NCBI GenBank assembly: GCA_025359625.1
Contig: JANYFT010000262.1
Location: 1-36,886, forward strand
Length of the DNA stretch: 36,886 nt
Direction: 5' to 3'
Origin: Ferruginibacter sp.
GTDB lineage: Bacteria; Bacteroidota; Bacteroidia; Chitinophagales; Chitinophagaceae
Part shown: one piece after another, positions 15,753 through 24,621 of the stretch
Layout of the letters: every line of letters begins with the position of its first letter
Position numbering within the stretch: the first letter of the stretch is position 1
Notes under the pieces: model-generated
The model's input: only the letters and a program-made list of their open reading frames with translations
What the model was told of the DNA's origin: nothing
Databases searched by the model: none
Program-made: the position numbers and the translations under genes

Positions 15753-17177
15753 TTATTCGGTTGGTTTTTTATTACTGACTGCAAGATAATACAATGGAAT
15801 TCCAATCAGTGTAATTATGAGTCCGGGCCAGGTAAACTGTGGTTTATAAACAATCAGCAAGGTACAAAAACTGATACCCATTAAAATATAAACAATGGGT
15901 AAAACAGGATAACCAAAAGCTTTATAAGGCCGGTCTGCATCCGGGTATTTTTTGCGTAAAATAAATATTCCCGCAATCGTTAGTACATAAAATATCACCA
16001 CAATAAAGGAAACCATATCTAGCAAGTCGCCATATTTTCCGCTCAGGCATAATATACAAGCCATCGCACATTGTATCCACAAAGCCCACTCAGGTACAGC
16101 ATTTTTATTTAAAGTACCCACCTGTTTAAAAAATAATTTATCATTCGCCATGGTATAATACACACGGGCACCTGCCAATATTAAACCGTTATTGCAGCCA
16201 AAGGTTGATATCATGATCATCACCGCAATAATGATGGTGCCCCAGCTTCCAAAAATAGCTTCTGATGCACTCAGTGCTACCCTGTTATCTTTTGCAAAAG
16301 CAAGCTCATGCAATGGTACGGTGGCCAGGTAAACCACATTAATTAAAATATAAATCAGGGTCACTATCAGCGTGCCTAAAAATAAACTCAGTCCGATATT
16401 TCTTTTAGGATTTTTTATTTCCCCTGCAATGAAAGTTACATTGTTCCAGGCATCACTGCTAAAAATACTACCCACCATTGCACTGGCCATTGCTCCTAAT
16501 GCAGCACCTTTTATCAACGGTTCAAAACTGATGGATCCACCGGTTTTTGTAAGGTGTTGCATTGTCCAGGCATCTTGCCAGTTGGCCGTCCATACATCCC
16601 ATTTAAAAGCAATAAAACCTGCAATAAGCAATCCAAAAAGTGATAATAATTTAGTGGAGGTAAAAATGGTTTGTATAATCTTGCCTGCCTGTATGCCCTT
16701 TGTATTAATGAAAGTTAAAAACATAATTAATACAATAGCTACCAATTGTGCGTAATGTATTTTTAAACCCAGCACTGCAAAAGTATTTACATCTTCCCAG
16801 GCTAAGGCTGGGAAAAAGTAACCTGCAAATTTAGCAAACCCGACAGCTACCGCTGCAATGGTACCAGTTTGAATTACAGCAAAAAAACTCCATCCATATA
16901 AAAAACCTATCAATGGATTGTAAGCTTCTTTGAGGTAAACATATTGCCCACCCGCTTTGGGAAACATGGCACTTAACTCTCCATAACTTAATGCGGCTGT
17001 CAGCGTCATAAAACCGGTAATAAGCCACGCTGCCAATAACCAACCTGCACTACCCATATCCTTAAGCATATCTGCACTCACAATAAAAATACCGGAACCA
17101 ATCATAGATCCGGCAACAATCATAGTGGCATCAAACAAACTTAGTGACGGTTTAAAAGTGGTTATTTTTTCAGTCAT
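15753..17177 (-). CDS. APC-superfamily amino-acid permease
   Basis: This 474-residue inner-membrane transporter has about 12 hydrophobic helices. The first carries the hallmark MIVAGSMIGSGIFIVSADM, and the second the segment TAALSYGELSAMFPKAGGQYVYLKEAYNPLIGFLYGW. This is the amino acid/polyamine/organocation pattern, closest to LAT- or serine/threonine-exchanger-like members. It should import or exchange an amino acid; specificity cannot be read from the sequence. It heads a minus-strand run with DUF4254 (13-base gap) and the GT9 gene, though the functional link is not obvious. An intrinsic terminator lies just upstream and separates it from the OmpH-like gene. Confidence 0.92.
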   Translation of the reverse strand: MTEKITTFKPSLSLFDATMIVAGSMIGSGIFIVSADMLKDMGSAGWLLAAWLITGFMTLTAALSYGELSAMFPKAGGQYVYLKEAYNPLIGFLYGWSFFAVIQTGTIAAVAVGFAKFAGYFFPALAWEDVNTFAVLGLKIHYAQLVAIVLIMFLTFINTKGIQAGKIIQTIFTSTKLLSLFGLLIAGFIAFKWDVWTANWQDAWTMQHLTKTGGSISFEPLIKGAALGAMASAMVGSIFSSDAWNNVTFIAGEIKNPKRNIGLSLFLGTLIVTLIYILINVVYLATVPLHELAFAKDNRVALSASEAIFGSWGTIIIAVMIMISTFGCNNGLILAGARVYYTMANDKLFFKQVGTLNKNAVPEWALWIQCAMACILCLSGKYGDLLDMVSFIVVIFYVLTIAGIFILRKKYPDADRPYKAFGYPVLPIVYILMGISFCTLLIVYKPQFTWPGLIITLIGIPLYYLAVSNKKPTE

Positions 17178-17219
17178 AATACGTTATTTACCGTGTATCT
17201 GTTAAAGAGGAACGGGCAT

Positions 17220-17246
17220 AAAAAATCCCGCTATTTTGTAACGGGA
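17220..17246 (-). terminator. Intrinsic terminator of the OmpH-like gene
   Basis: Read on the minus strand, TCCCGTTA and TAGCGGGA form an 8-bp stem (one T-G wobble) around a CAAAA loop (17226-17246). Six Ts follow (17220-17225 as A on the plus strand). It lies 25 bases after the OmpH-like stop and before the permease start, so it should end that transcript. Confidence 0.8.
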
Positions 17247-17271
17247 ATGAAGATATATAAATTGATTGAAA

Positions 17272-17889
17272 TTATTGTTTAACAGGTTCTTTCATTTGTG
17301 CGTTTAAGCCTTTAATTACATCATTGGTAATGTTTAAGGTTGAATCTTTAAAGAACAAATAATCGAGCCCTGTGCCGGTAGCTAAAATATAGCTATAGTT
17401 TTTATCCTTATTATATTCTTTCATAAACGTTCTTACTTTACCCTGCATGTCTTCCATTATTTTAGCCCCTTTTTCTGCAAGCCGTTGTGCCTTTGTTTGT
17501 TTGGCTGTTTCAATTTCCTGTTGTCTTTGCCCCAATTTAGCCTGAAAGGTTTCTGCTTCCTGCTGGGTAATAGCATTGCCTTTTTTAAGAAATTCATCCC
17601 GTTCTATGGTTAATGCCCGGTAAGAAGTTTCATAGTCATTGGCAATTACTTTTTGTTCTGCTTCCAGCTCTTTTTTACGCAGTTTTATAAAAGTTACATT
17701 GTTGTTCAATGAATCCAGTTCTACATAAGCCACAATAGGAATTTTATCGCCGCAACTATCCTTTTGCCTATAATTGTTGGTGATTTTTCCTACTGCTGAT
17801 AATTTTTTATTACTGTTAAAATGCAGGTAATACAACACTGCTACTGCTGCAACCAAAAAAATATTTACTACAAAGGAAAATTGCTTCAT
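17272..17889 (-). CDS. OmpH/Skp-family periplasmic protein
   Basis: This is a 205-residue exported or membrane-tethered protein with an N-terminal hydrophobic helix (FSFVVNIFLVAAVAVLYYLHF). After it come IPIVAYVELDSLNN, the strand that opens Skp proteins, a long charged helical section rich in E, K and Q (~65-150, coiled-coil tentacle), and a C-terminal LDYLFFKDSTLNITNDVIKGLN typical of Bacteroidota OmpH. Skp-like chaperones hold outer-membrane proteins in the periplasm. The protein is longer than classical Skp (~160) and keeps its anchor, so it may act tethered. I chose the ATG at 17889 because the hydrophobic helix follows at once; the longer frame to 17946 adds a non-signal-like prefix. 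Confidence 0.85.
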   Translation of the reverse strand: MKQFSFVVNIFLVAAVAVLYYLHFNSNKKLSAVGKITNNYRQKDSCGDKIPIVAYVELDSLNNNVTFIKLRKKELEAEQKVIANDYETSYRALTIERDEFLKKGNAITQQEAETFQAKLGQRQQEIETAKQTKAQRLAEKGAKIMEDMQGKVRTFMKEYNKDKNYSYILATGTGLDYLFFKDSTLNITNDVIKGLNAQMKEPVKQ

Positions 17890-18105
17890 GCGCCTGATCA
17901 TTATTTGCGGCAAGATAGCTACAAACAAAGATTTTTCAATAAACAAGAAGGAAGTTTTAGGAAAGGGTTAACAGCGGCATACCTATTGATAAATAAAATC
18001 TGCCCTGCTTCAATAATATTTGAATACAGGTTGTCAATGCTATTTAGAATTTGAAAGTTTGTTGTTAAATGTCCATTTTTAAAAAAGAAAATAGGCTTTG
18101 TTTTT

Positions 18106-18681
18106 TTATTGCTGAGACCCTTTTTTTTCTGAATTGCTACTTAACCATTTCGGCCCTGCTTTTAACACAGTTTGGTATATTTTACAATTTTCAGTATGAG
18201 CACCCTGTAGGTATCCTATGCTCATTAAAAATTCATTTACAATTTCGCCACCGGTAAACTTAAAAGTTTGCTTAAATAACTTTACCCATTCCTCTTTTGA
18301 TTTGGGATGATGGTGTTCAATCCATGTCTTAAATGAACCCCAATCTTTTTGAAGCAGCAGGATAGTTTTAGCATTTTCTATAGCTGCATTTACTTTTAAT
18401 CGGTTGCGAATAATGCCAGTATCTGCCAAAAGCCTTTCTCTGTCTGCTTCTGTGTAGGCAGCTACTTTTTTAATATTAAAATTGTGGTAAGCTTTCCTGA
18501 AAGTGGTTTCCTTTTTTAGTATGGTTTCCCAACTCAAGCCTGCCTGGTTAATTTCGAGAACAAGCCTGCAAAATAATTCGTTATCATCGTGTATAGGGAA
18601 ACCATAAAGCTTGTCGTGATACGCTTTATGCAAAGCCCTTTTTTCTTCGGGCATATATTCTATTGCGTTACAGTATGACAT
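18106..18681 (-). CDS. tag: DNA-3-methyladenine glycosylase I
   Basis: This base-excision enzyme removes 3-methyladenine from alkylated DNA. The 191 residues match E. coli Tag (187). Its zinc-binding 'snap' ligands are visible at Cys 4, His 18, His 162 and Cys 166 (GAHTENC). The helix-hairpin-helix core shows EINQAGLSWETILKKETTFRKAY, where the Glu and Trp of the base pocket lie, then IIRNRLKVNAAIENA. Start ATG at 18681. It is isolated, with 159 bases to the OmpH-like gene and 256 bases to the response regulator. Nothing resembling an Ada operator was noted. Confidence 0.94.
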   Translation of the reverse strand: MSYCNAIEYMPEEKRALHKAYHDKLYGFPIHDDNELFCRLVLEINQAGLSWETILKKETTFRKAYHNFNIKKVAAYTEADRERLLADTGIIRNRLKVNAAIENAKTILLLQKDWGSFKTWIEHHHPKSKEEWVKLFKQTFKFTGGEIVNEFLMSIGYLQGAHTENCKIYQTVLKAGPKWLSSNSEKKGSQQ

Positions 18682-18937
18682 ATTTTTTATTTAAAAAAGA
18701 TTGCATAAGCCATTAACTTACCAAGGTAAACATTTTATTAAGTCACTGCAAAACACCGTAAGGGTTAGCGTATACTAAAGTTTTCAGGGATACTTAACAG
18801 TACCTCCTTTTAATGGTTTAACTATTTACAGTAAGTAAATAAAGCTAAAACACCCGCCTTAAAAGATTTGTATTTTAAATGCCATAAAATGCCATCAATT
18901 TTTTGGATTTTTAAACCAGGCGCCGTTAGAAAATTTA

Positions 18938-19372
18938 TTACAATACAAAACTGGTGGTTGAAAAAATTTCAGTGTTTTTATCAGCCTTACAATTAATTAC
19001 CATATTCAGTTTTTCCCTTAGATGACCAAAGTCGATTGGCTTATGAAAAAATGCACTTGCCCCAAGTCTACGTGTTTGCTCTATGGTTCCAGCATCGTTG
19101 GCAGTGGTGAAAATTACTACAGGTATATGCTCGTATCTTTTTTCTTTTTTCAAAGCAGCAAGGCATTCAAAGCCATTCATAATGGGCATATTAAGGTCTA
19201 AAAAAATAATGTCTGGCGGCGGCAGAGCTTCCAATTTTTTTAATGCATCGTACCCGTTAACTGCTGTATTGAATGTAACCGATTTATTTATTTCTGTTAA
19301 AGCTTGTTGAAAAAGCATCTGGTCATCTTCATCATCATCTATCATCAAAATATATTGTATGTTTTTGTTCAT
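18938..19372 (-). CDS. CheY-like single-domain response regulator
   Basis: This 144-residue protein is a lone receiver domain: the acidic cluster IDDDEDD (11-17), phospho-acceptor Asp 59 in IIFLDLNMP, Thr in VVIFTTAN and Lys in FFHKPIDF. It has no output domain. It lies 42 bases downstream of a large CHASE3-PAS histidine kinase on the same strand and is presumably its partner, acting by protein contact. The short C-terminal tail after the receiver (~15 residues) has no recognised motif. This kinase-then-CheY arrangement with a FLDLNMP receiver is common in Cytophaga/Chitinophaga relatives (the Rcp1-like branch). Start ATG at 19372. Confidence 0.93.
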   Translation of the reverse strand: MNKNIQYILMIDDDEDDQMLFQQALTEINKSVTFNTAVNGYDALKKLEALPPPDIIFLDLNMPIMNGFECLAALKKEKRYEHIPVVIFTTANDAGTIEQTRRLGASAFFHKPIDFGHLREKLNMVINCKADKNTEIFSTTSFVL

Positions 19373-19414
19373 AGTGTCAAAGTAATATTAAAAAATTTGA
19401 AATTAATTTTACAG

Positions 19415-21652
19415 TTAATTTGATACTGGTAAATAAATTGTAAACTCTGCCCCAATACCCGGCTGACCCGTAGCTTTCAAAAATCCATTGTGATTATGTA
19501 CTATTTTATTGCAAATAGCCAGTCCGATACCCGTTCCTTCATATTCATTTCTGCCATGCAACCGCTGAAACAATTCAAAAATTTTATTTTCATACTGTTG
19601 TTCAAAACCAATGCCATTATCAGCGATAGTTATTTTCCAGTATTTTCCTTTTTTTTCTGCCGCATCCATTTTAATGTCATCTGCAGAAATTATATCTGCG
19701 GTAATTTTTATAAAGGGAGTTTTATCCTGCTGGCTGTATTTAAGGGCATTGGAGATAATGTTTGAAAAAAGCTGGTAAAACTGAATTTGTACTACATTCA
19801 AAACAGGCAAATTGTTCTTTTCTATAACGGCTTTTTTTTCTTCAATAGTTTCATTTAAATTATATACCACTTCCTTTATTATCAAATTTAAATCAGTAGG
19901 TGCAAACTGGTTATCCAGGGTATTGCTGCTTGAATAGCTTAATAAAGCATCCATCAGGTGCTGCATACGCTGAGCAGCAGATACTATACGGGAAAAATAA
20001 TCCTTTGCCGCTTCTGATAAAACCGCAGCTTCTTTGGTTAGTATAAGTTTGCTGAATGACTGAATTTTGCGCAGTGGTTCTTGGAGGTCGTGAGAGGCAA
20101 CATAGGTAAAGGATTCAAGCTCAGCATTATTGTGTTTAAGTTCAATATTTTTTTGGGTGAGTTCCTCATTCATTAAAGTATCTTTCGTAATATCCTGCAC
20201 TGACCCTACCATAAATTTATTTTTTTCTTCTCCTACAAAATTACCGCTTGAACGAAAATATTTTATATTTCCTTGTTTGGTTATTACCCGGTAAACATGT
20301 TCCACCACTCTTTCATTTTCAAACGTTTCTTTTCCATCTTTTATAACTTGTTCTTTATCATCGGGATGAATAAGGCTGATAAAGGTGTCATAGGTGGGAA
20401 CAAACTCCTGTGGTTCAAACCCCATCAGGCGGAAAAGATTATCAGAATATTCCAGGATGCCGGTGTGCAGATTCCACGAGTAGCTGCCGGCCATTGAATT
20501 CTCTTCTGCATTTTCGAATATGTTATTTTTAATTTGAAGGTGATCGTTTAATTGCTTTAATTCTATGGTTCGTTCAGTCACTTTTTTTTCTAATTCCTGT
20601 GCAAAGTTTTTTTGGTCATGAATATCCATACACCCACCTGCATAACCAAGAAATGTTCCGTCAGTATTATAGCGTGGGGCACCTCTGTCTGATACCCACC
20701 TGTATTCGCCGTCATGCCTTTTTAAACGGTATTCCATATAAAAATCTTTTCTGGCATCAAAAGACGAAACATGCACATCAAGACATCTTTCAAAATCATC
20801 CGGGTAAATGCCTTCTACCCAACCATTACCTGCTTCCTGCTCCATCGTGCGCCCAGTAAAATCAAGCCAGCCCTTGTTAAAGTAATGGCACAATTTATCA
20901 GTGCCGGATAACCATATCAGCACCGGTATGTTATCTGCAATATTTCTAAAATGAATTTCGCTTTCTTTAGTTGCCCGTTGTAACTGTTGAGCTTTTGCTT
21001 GATTCTCTTCTGCGGCAAATCGTAACAGCATTTCCCTTCGCAGCCGGAAGTAGGCTACGGATACAATTAATAAAGCTATTACCGCAAGCAATAAATAATA
21101 AAGGGGTGTAATAAAAACGGTATGTTTTTTTTCTTCTACCCTAAATGACAGTAACTTATTTTCATGGTTGATCATATAAGAAATTAGTCTTCTTACCTGA
21201 TCCGTAATATTTTTTCCGCTTTCAAGATATGGTTTTGAGGCAGTGGCAGAATAATCCTGCTTGCTATATAATTGCAAATTAATATTCAAAATTTCAAACC
21301 GCTTCTCAATAAGAAATGAAAGTGCTTTTAAGTTTTTCTTTTGTTGCAGGTCATCAATCACCAAAGAATCAATTTCGGTAATATTCTGGTGTATTTTATC
21401 AAGACTGCCAAAGTAAGGATTTAAAAAAGTGCTGTCTAATGTTAACAAAAAACCTCGTTGGCCGGTTTCTGCATTTACAACATTTACCAACACTTCGTTT
21501 AGTTTAATATTTACCTGGTTTGTATGGTTAACGAGATCTGATGCAGCATTAAGTTCCCTTATCCTTACAAAAAACATAAAAGAAATCATTGTCAACACTG
21601 TAAAAAGGATGATAAAAATCAGGTCGGGAATTTTAATATTTGATTTTTTCAT
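19415..21652 (-). CDS. CHASE3-PAS-PAS sensor histidine kinase
   Basis: This is a 745-residue inner-membrane sensor kinase. Helix TM1 (~10-30) is followed by a periplasmic CHASE3 domain (~38-180) with the typical NAETGQRGFLLT, then TM2 (~185-203), two PAS/PAC units (~230-350 and ~375-490, each ending in a PAC segment such as GSVQDIT), a short coiled coil, and the kinase core. The core H-box is ASHDLQEPLRK with phospho-His 521, the N-box NIISNALKYS (~631), then DNGIGF and GTGIGL. This HisKA form is seen in phytochrome/Cph1-type kinases, whose partners are single receivers, in keeping with the CheY-like gene 42 bases downstream. The ligand of CHASE3 is unknown. Start ATG at 21652. Confidence 0.95.
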   Translation of the reverse strand: MKKSNIKIPDLIFIILFTVLTMISFMFFVRIRELNAASDLVNHTNQVNIKLNEVLVNVVNAETGQRGFLLTLDSTFLNPYFGSLDKIHQNITEIDSLVIDDLQQKKNLKALSFLIEKRFEILNINLQLYSKQDYSATASKPYLESGKNITDQVRRLISYMINHENKLLSFRVEEKKHTVFITPLYYLLLAVIALLIVSVAYFRLRREMLLRFAAEENQAKAQQLQRATKESEIHFRNIADNIPVLIWLSGTDKLCHYFNKGWLDFTGRTMEQEAGNGWVEGIYPDDFERCLDVHVSSFDARKDFYMEYRLKRHDGEYRWVSDRGAPRYNTDGTFLGYAGGCMDIHDQKNFAQELEKKVTERTIELKQLNDHLQIKNNIFENAEENSMAGSYSWNLHTGILEYSDNLFRLMGFEPQEFVPTYDTFISLIHPDDKEQVIKDGKETFENERVVEHVYRVITKQGNIKYFRSSGNFVGEEKNKFMVGSVQDITKDTLMNEELTQKNIELKHNNAELESFTYVASHDLQEPLRKIQSFSKLILTKEAAVLSEAAKDYFSRIVSAAQRMQHLMDALLSYSSSNTLDNQFAPTDLNLIIKEVVYNLNETIEEKKAVIEKNNLPVLNVVQIQFYQLFSNIISNALKYSQQDKTPFIKITADIISADDIKMDAAEKKGKYWKITIADNGIGFEQQYENKIFELFQRLHGRNEYEGTGIGLAICNKIVHNHNGFLKATGQPGIGAEFTIYLPVSN

Positions 21653-22101
21653 GTAACGAAATATTTTGTAAACTTATCCATAAAGTTTACAAACATAGGT
21701 AAATAATTGGCCGGATAAAATTAACAGACCGGTTGTTTGATTCGAATAAATTATACCCAGTAGCTTTTCTGTTTTTTGTTGAGCTTTTTTTTTCTATTTA
21801 ATCTATTTCTCTTCAAACCAAAATATAAAATTGTCTTTCCAATCTGTGTACTTTTGTATCTTATAGAACAATTTTAAAATGATACTAAAACTATTTTACT
21901 TTCATACAAAGCGTAGAAAGCAGGTAAAAAAATGTACAACTAGGTAATTTTTTCTACAATTTGTATTCCTATATAAGTATTTAAAAAATCAAAATCGCCG
22001 GGTATGGATTTAAATGATGCTCAAGATTTTAATTCTATTCGGTGCATATTGGCTTATAATTTGTCTACCAAATTATTATTAAAAACTCAAAATAAAATGG
22101 T
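21653..22101. other. Intergenic region between divergent sensor kinase and DUF4142 genes
   Basis: This 449-base, strongly AT-rich gap holds no gene I can support; the only short frame (ATG at 21879, 21 codons) is unconvincing. A TATGTTTG (-7 type) on the minus strand at 21690-21697 lies 38 bases before the histidine kinase ATG, with TTTT 19 bases upstream of it, and is a plausible kinase promoter. On the plus strand TACTTTTG (21849-21856) also fits the -7 consensus, about 245 bases before DUF4142, without a proper -33. If used, it would give a long leader or an unannotated small RNA. Confidence 0.4.
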
Positions 22102-22698
22102 ATGAAAAAAGCATATTTTCTGTTATTGATTGCGGTGATAAGTATTTGGCAGGCTTGCAATACAGGCAGCAATGATAGTGTGGACAATGCTACTGTAGCA
22201 AATGAAAGTAAGGACAGTGAAACTATGGCAAAAAAAGATACTGCCATGGCTTTATCAACTATGCCGGTTGACAAGGATGCTGCTGTATTTGCAGTTGAAG
22301 CTGCCAATGGCGGAATGATGGAAGTTGAATTAGGCAAATATGCACAACAAAATGCAATGAGCCAGCGGGTAAAAGGTTTTGGGGCTATGATGCTAAAAGA
22401 TCACTCAAAGGCCAACGAAGCATTAACTACTATTGCCGCTTCTAAAAATATTACTTTACCTGCCATGGTAGGTGATAAAGCTAAAAAGCACATGGACGAT
22501 ATGATGAAAATGAAAGGTAAAGACTTTGATAAAGCATATATGAGTATGATGCTTGATGATCATAAAAATGATATAAAGGCATTTGATAAAGCGGTTAAGG
22601 AATGTAAAGATGCAGAAATTAAAAGTTTTGCCGCAACAACATTACCGATATTGATGATACACCTGGATTCTGCTAAGGCCATTTCTGGCAAAAATTAA
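22102..22698 (+). CDS. DUF4142 lipoprotein
   Basis: This 198-residue exported protein has the lipoprotein signal MKKAYFLLLIAVISIWQACN, with lipid-modified Cys 19. After a low-complexity Ser/Asp/Thr linker (~20-55), the DUF4142 domain runs from ~60 to the end. It is a four-helix, ferritin-like bundle with GGMMEVELGKYAQQNA, MMLKDHSKANEAL, FDKAYMSMMLDDHKNDIKAFDKA and FAATTLPILMIHLDSAK. The evenly spaced His residues (DH, DDH, HLD) are the family's recurring feature, and a metal or stress role has been suggested for relatives but not shown. It sits between two two-component gene sets, so it may be a target or sensor accessory; that is only inference. Confidence 0.9.
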   Translation: MKKAYFLLLIAVISIWQACNTGSNDSVDNATVANESKDSETMAKKDTAMALSTMPVDKDAAVFAVEAANGGMMEVELGKYAQQNAMSQRVKGFGAMMLKDHSKANEALTTIAASKNITLPAMVGDKAKKHMDDMMKMKGKDFDKAYMSMMLDDHKNDIKAFDKAVKECKDAEIKSFAATTLPILMIHLDSAKAISGKN

Positions 22699-22723
22699 GG
22701 CTTGTTTTGATATAAATTTTGAA

Positions 22724-22754
22724 AAAAGGGAGGTCACAAAATGCCTTCCCTTTT
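22724..22754. terminator. Bidirectional terminator between DUF4142 and REC-PAS kinase genes
   Basis: AAAAGGGAGG (22724-22733) pairs with CCTTCCCTTTT (22744-22754, one bulged T) around a ten-base loop. The plus strand ends in TTTT, and the minus strand reads CCC followed by TTTTTT. It lies between two convergent genes, 25 bases after the DUF4142 stop and 29 bases past the kinase stop, and should serve both. Confidence 0.8.
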
Positions 22755-22783
22755 AATGAACCTATAATAAGTTGCTGTAAAAA

Positions 22784-24241
22784 TTATATCAGTTTTTGAA
22801 AAGTGATGGCAAATGTTGTACGCTCGTTTATTTTTGACTGCACGTCAACAGTAGCTTTATGAGACTGAAGAATGTTTAAAGTTGAAGCCAGGCCTAAACC
22901 CATTCCATTAAATTTGGAAGTATAGTATGGTTCAAAAAGTTTAGTAAGGTTTTCTTCGCTTATCCCGGTTCCATTATCAGAAATGTAAACAATATAATTG
23001 CGCAACCCTTCTTTTATACTGATTTTTAAATTCCCCTCATTCTCGCTCATCGCCTCTATTGCATTGATGATAATATTTAAAAATGCAATTTTTAGTTTAG
23101 ACGGATCAGCCATTACCGATGCCGTTGAAACGGGATAATTTACTTCTAAATTTATTCGCTTTAATGTAATCCTGTCAGAAGCAACAGACAAGCTTTCATC
23201 CAACACATCTTGCAGTGAAACTTTTTCCAATACTATTTCAGTAGGCCTTGATGAATCAAGCAGTTCTGTTATTAAAGAGCCAATGCGTTTACTGTTGCGG
23301 TTAATTATATCAAGATATGGTTGCAGCTCTTCAGCCATAATTTCCGGCAAAAGTTGCTCAAGCGAAAGATAAATATTATTAAGCGGGTTTCTAACCTCAT
23401 GTGCCAAAATGCGCACTAGTCTTTGTGCCGCATCTAATTTTTGTGTTTGCAAAGTGGCCTTTTCTGCTTTTTTTAAATTAGTAATATCATGAATAATACC
23501 TTGTATATAATAATTGCCCTTAACATCTTTTTCTTTTGAAACAGATATGATGCAATTTATTTTCTCGTTACTTTTAGTTATAAGATCCAATTCTTTTTCA
23601 GATAGTTCGCCAAATACTTTTAGTTGCTCTTCTATCACGGTTTTGTCTTCGTTATTTGCCAGCAAATTGTACAGGTTTAATTGTAGTAATTCCTGTACAG
23701 AATATTCAGATAACACGGAAGTAGCAAAGTTTACATCTTTAAAATAAAACGCTTCGTCAGCGATAAAAACAGCGTCTTTTGATTTTTCAAAAAAGCTGCG
23801 AAATTTTTGTTCATTTGCTTTTAAGGCTTTTACAAATTCAAACCTTCCCAACGCATACCGGATACACCTTTCCAGTTTGTCTGTAGTTAATTCAGATTTT
23901 ACAAGGTAGTCTACAGCGCCCGCCTGCATGGCTAGTATATCAATTTCCATATTGCCCTTACCGGTAAGCAATATAATAGGCTCTTCACACTTATTTTCAA
24001 TAGCTTCCTTTATAAGATCAAGGCCTGTTTTGGCTCCTAAACGATAATCTACAAAATAAATATCGTAAAACCCTTTACAAATTTCAACCGATGCATCTTT
24101 ATACAATGCACACCATTTAATATTGAAATCATAACCATTGCCAATGCCTTTAATATACTCGCTGGTAAGAAAAAAATCATCTTCATCATCATCAATGATT
24201 AGTACGTTCAAATTTCTTTTGTCCTGGTTATTATCCGTCAT
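22784..24241 (-). CDS. Receiver-PAS-histidine kinase protein
   Basis: This is a 485-residue soluble signalling protein with the receiver at the N-terminus: IDDDEDD at 16-22 and phospho-acceptor Asp 65 in YFVDYRLG. A PAS/PAC unit (~145-258, ending GIIHDIT) and a kinase core follow, with H-box LAHEVRNPLNN (His 281), N-box NIIINAIEAM (Asn 393), DNGTGI and GMGLGLA. It has no membrane segment, so its input is probably another kinase phosphorylating the receiver. This makes it a relay protein that passes the signal to its own kinase domain. The HEVRNPL form belongs to the HPK4/NtrB-like group. No DNA-binding partner lies next to it. Start ATG at 24241. Confidence 0.94.
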   Translation of the reverse strand: MTDNNQDKRNLNVLIIDDDEDDFFLTSEYIKGIGNGYDFNIKWCALYKDASVEICKGFYDIYFVDYRLGAKTGLDLIKEAIENKCEEPIILLTGKGNMEIDILAMQAGAVDYLVKSELTTDKLERCIRYALGRFEFVKALKANEQKFRSFFEKSKDAVFIADEAFYFKDVNFATSVLSEYSVQELLQLNLYNLLANNEDKTVIEEQLKVFGELSEKELDLITKSNEKINCIISVSKEKDVKGNYYIQGIIHDITNLKKAEKATLQTQKLDAAQRLVRILAHEVRNPLNNIYLSLEQLLPEIMAEELQPYLDIINRNSKRIGSLITELLDSSRPTEIVLEKVSLQDVLDESLSVASDRITLKRINLEVNYPVSTASVMADPSKLKIAFLNIIINAIEAMSENEGNLKISIKEGLRNYIVYISDNGTGISEENLTKLFEPYYTSKFNGMGLGLASTLNILQSHKATVDVQSKINERTTFAITFQKLI

Positions 24242-24621
24242 TTTGAAGGTTTTTTTAAAGATAGTGAATGTAAGGAATTTGACCTTACTGCAAAAATACT
24301 AATTGCAGTATATTTTTTGGATGCTTCAATGTAATGATCCCCTTTTAACCAAAAATAATAAAAGAAAGGTATTAATATTGTTGCTTCATTCCTTTTTTGA
24401 TTTGTTAGTATTCATGCTTCAATTGCTTATCTTGTTCTTTCAATTTAAATGTGATACCGGTGGTATACATTACCGGGCTGGCTATGATTATTGTTTCAAA
24501 GTAAATTGTTTTTTAAATGCTGCCTGAAATGGTTTAAAGAAATTATTAAAAAACGCCTAATTTCCGCCACATAAATATATGGCGTGTCTGCAATTAAAAT
24601 TAAAAGCTAAATAATCAATAA
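24242..24621. other. Intergenic region between divergent kinase and GH16 genes
   Basis: This 380-base gap has no supported gene. A 74-codon frame at 24303-24527 encodes a Leu/Phe-rich string typical of pyrimidine-rich noncoding DNA, with no family resemblance. The left part holds the presumed promoter of the REC-PAS kinase: TATTTTTG on the minus strand at 24291-24298, inside an inverted repeat described separately. I found no clear TAnnTTTG element before the GH16 gene. Confidence 0.4.
24287..24309. promoter_or_regulatory. Inverted repeat over the kinase promoter, possible operator
   Basis: ACTGCAA (24287-24293) and TTGCAGT (24303-24309) form a perfect 7+7 inverted repeat with a 9-base spacer. 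The minus-strand -7-like element TATTTTTG (24291-24298) lies within it, 50 bases upstream of the REC-PAS kinase ATG. A dyad placed on a promoter this way is what a dimeric repressor site looks like, but no cognate regulator is encoded nearby. Confidence 0.35.

Noticed and set aside
15740-15805. Longer start for the DUF4254 protein
   Set aside because: Would overlap the permease gene by over 50 bases and adds a non-conserved prefix; the ATG at 15739 fits the family.
21879-21944. Short ATG frame of 21 codons in the kinase-DUF4142 gap
   Set aside because: Basic AT-driven peptide with no conservation signal; too short to support.
24303-24527. 74-codon Leu/Phe-rich frame that looks like a membrane peptide
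   Set aside because: The hydrophobicity comes from a pyrimidine-rich stretch; no charge pattern at the helix ends and no family. Not called a gene.
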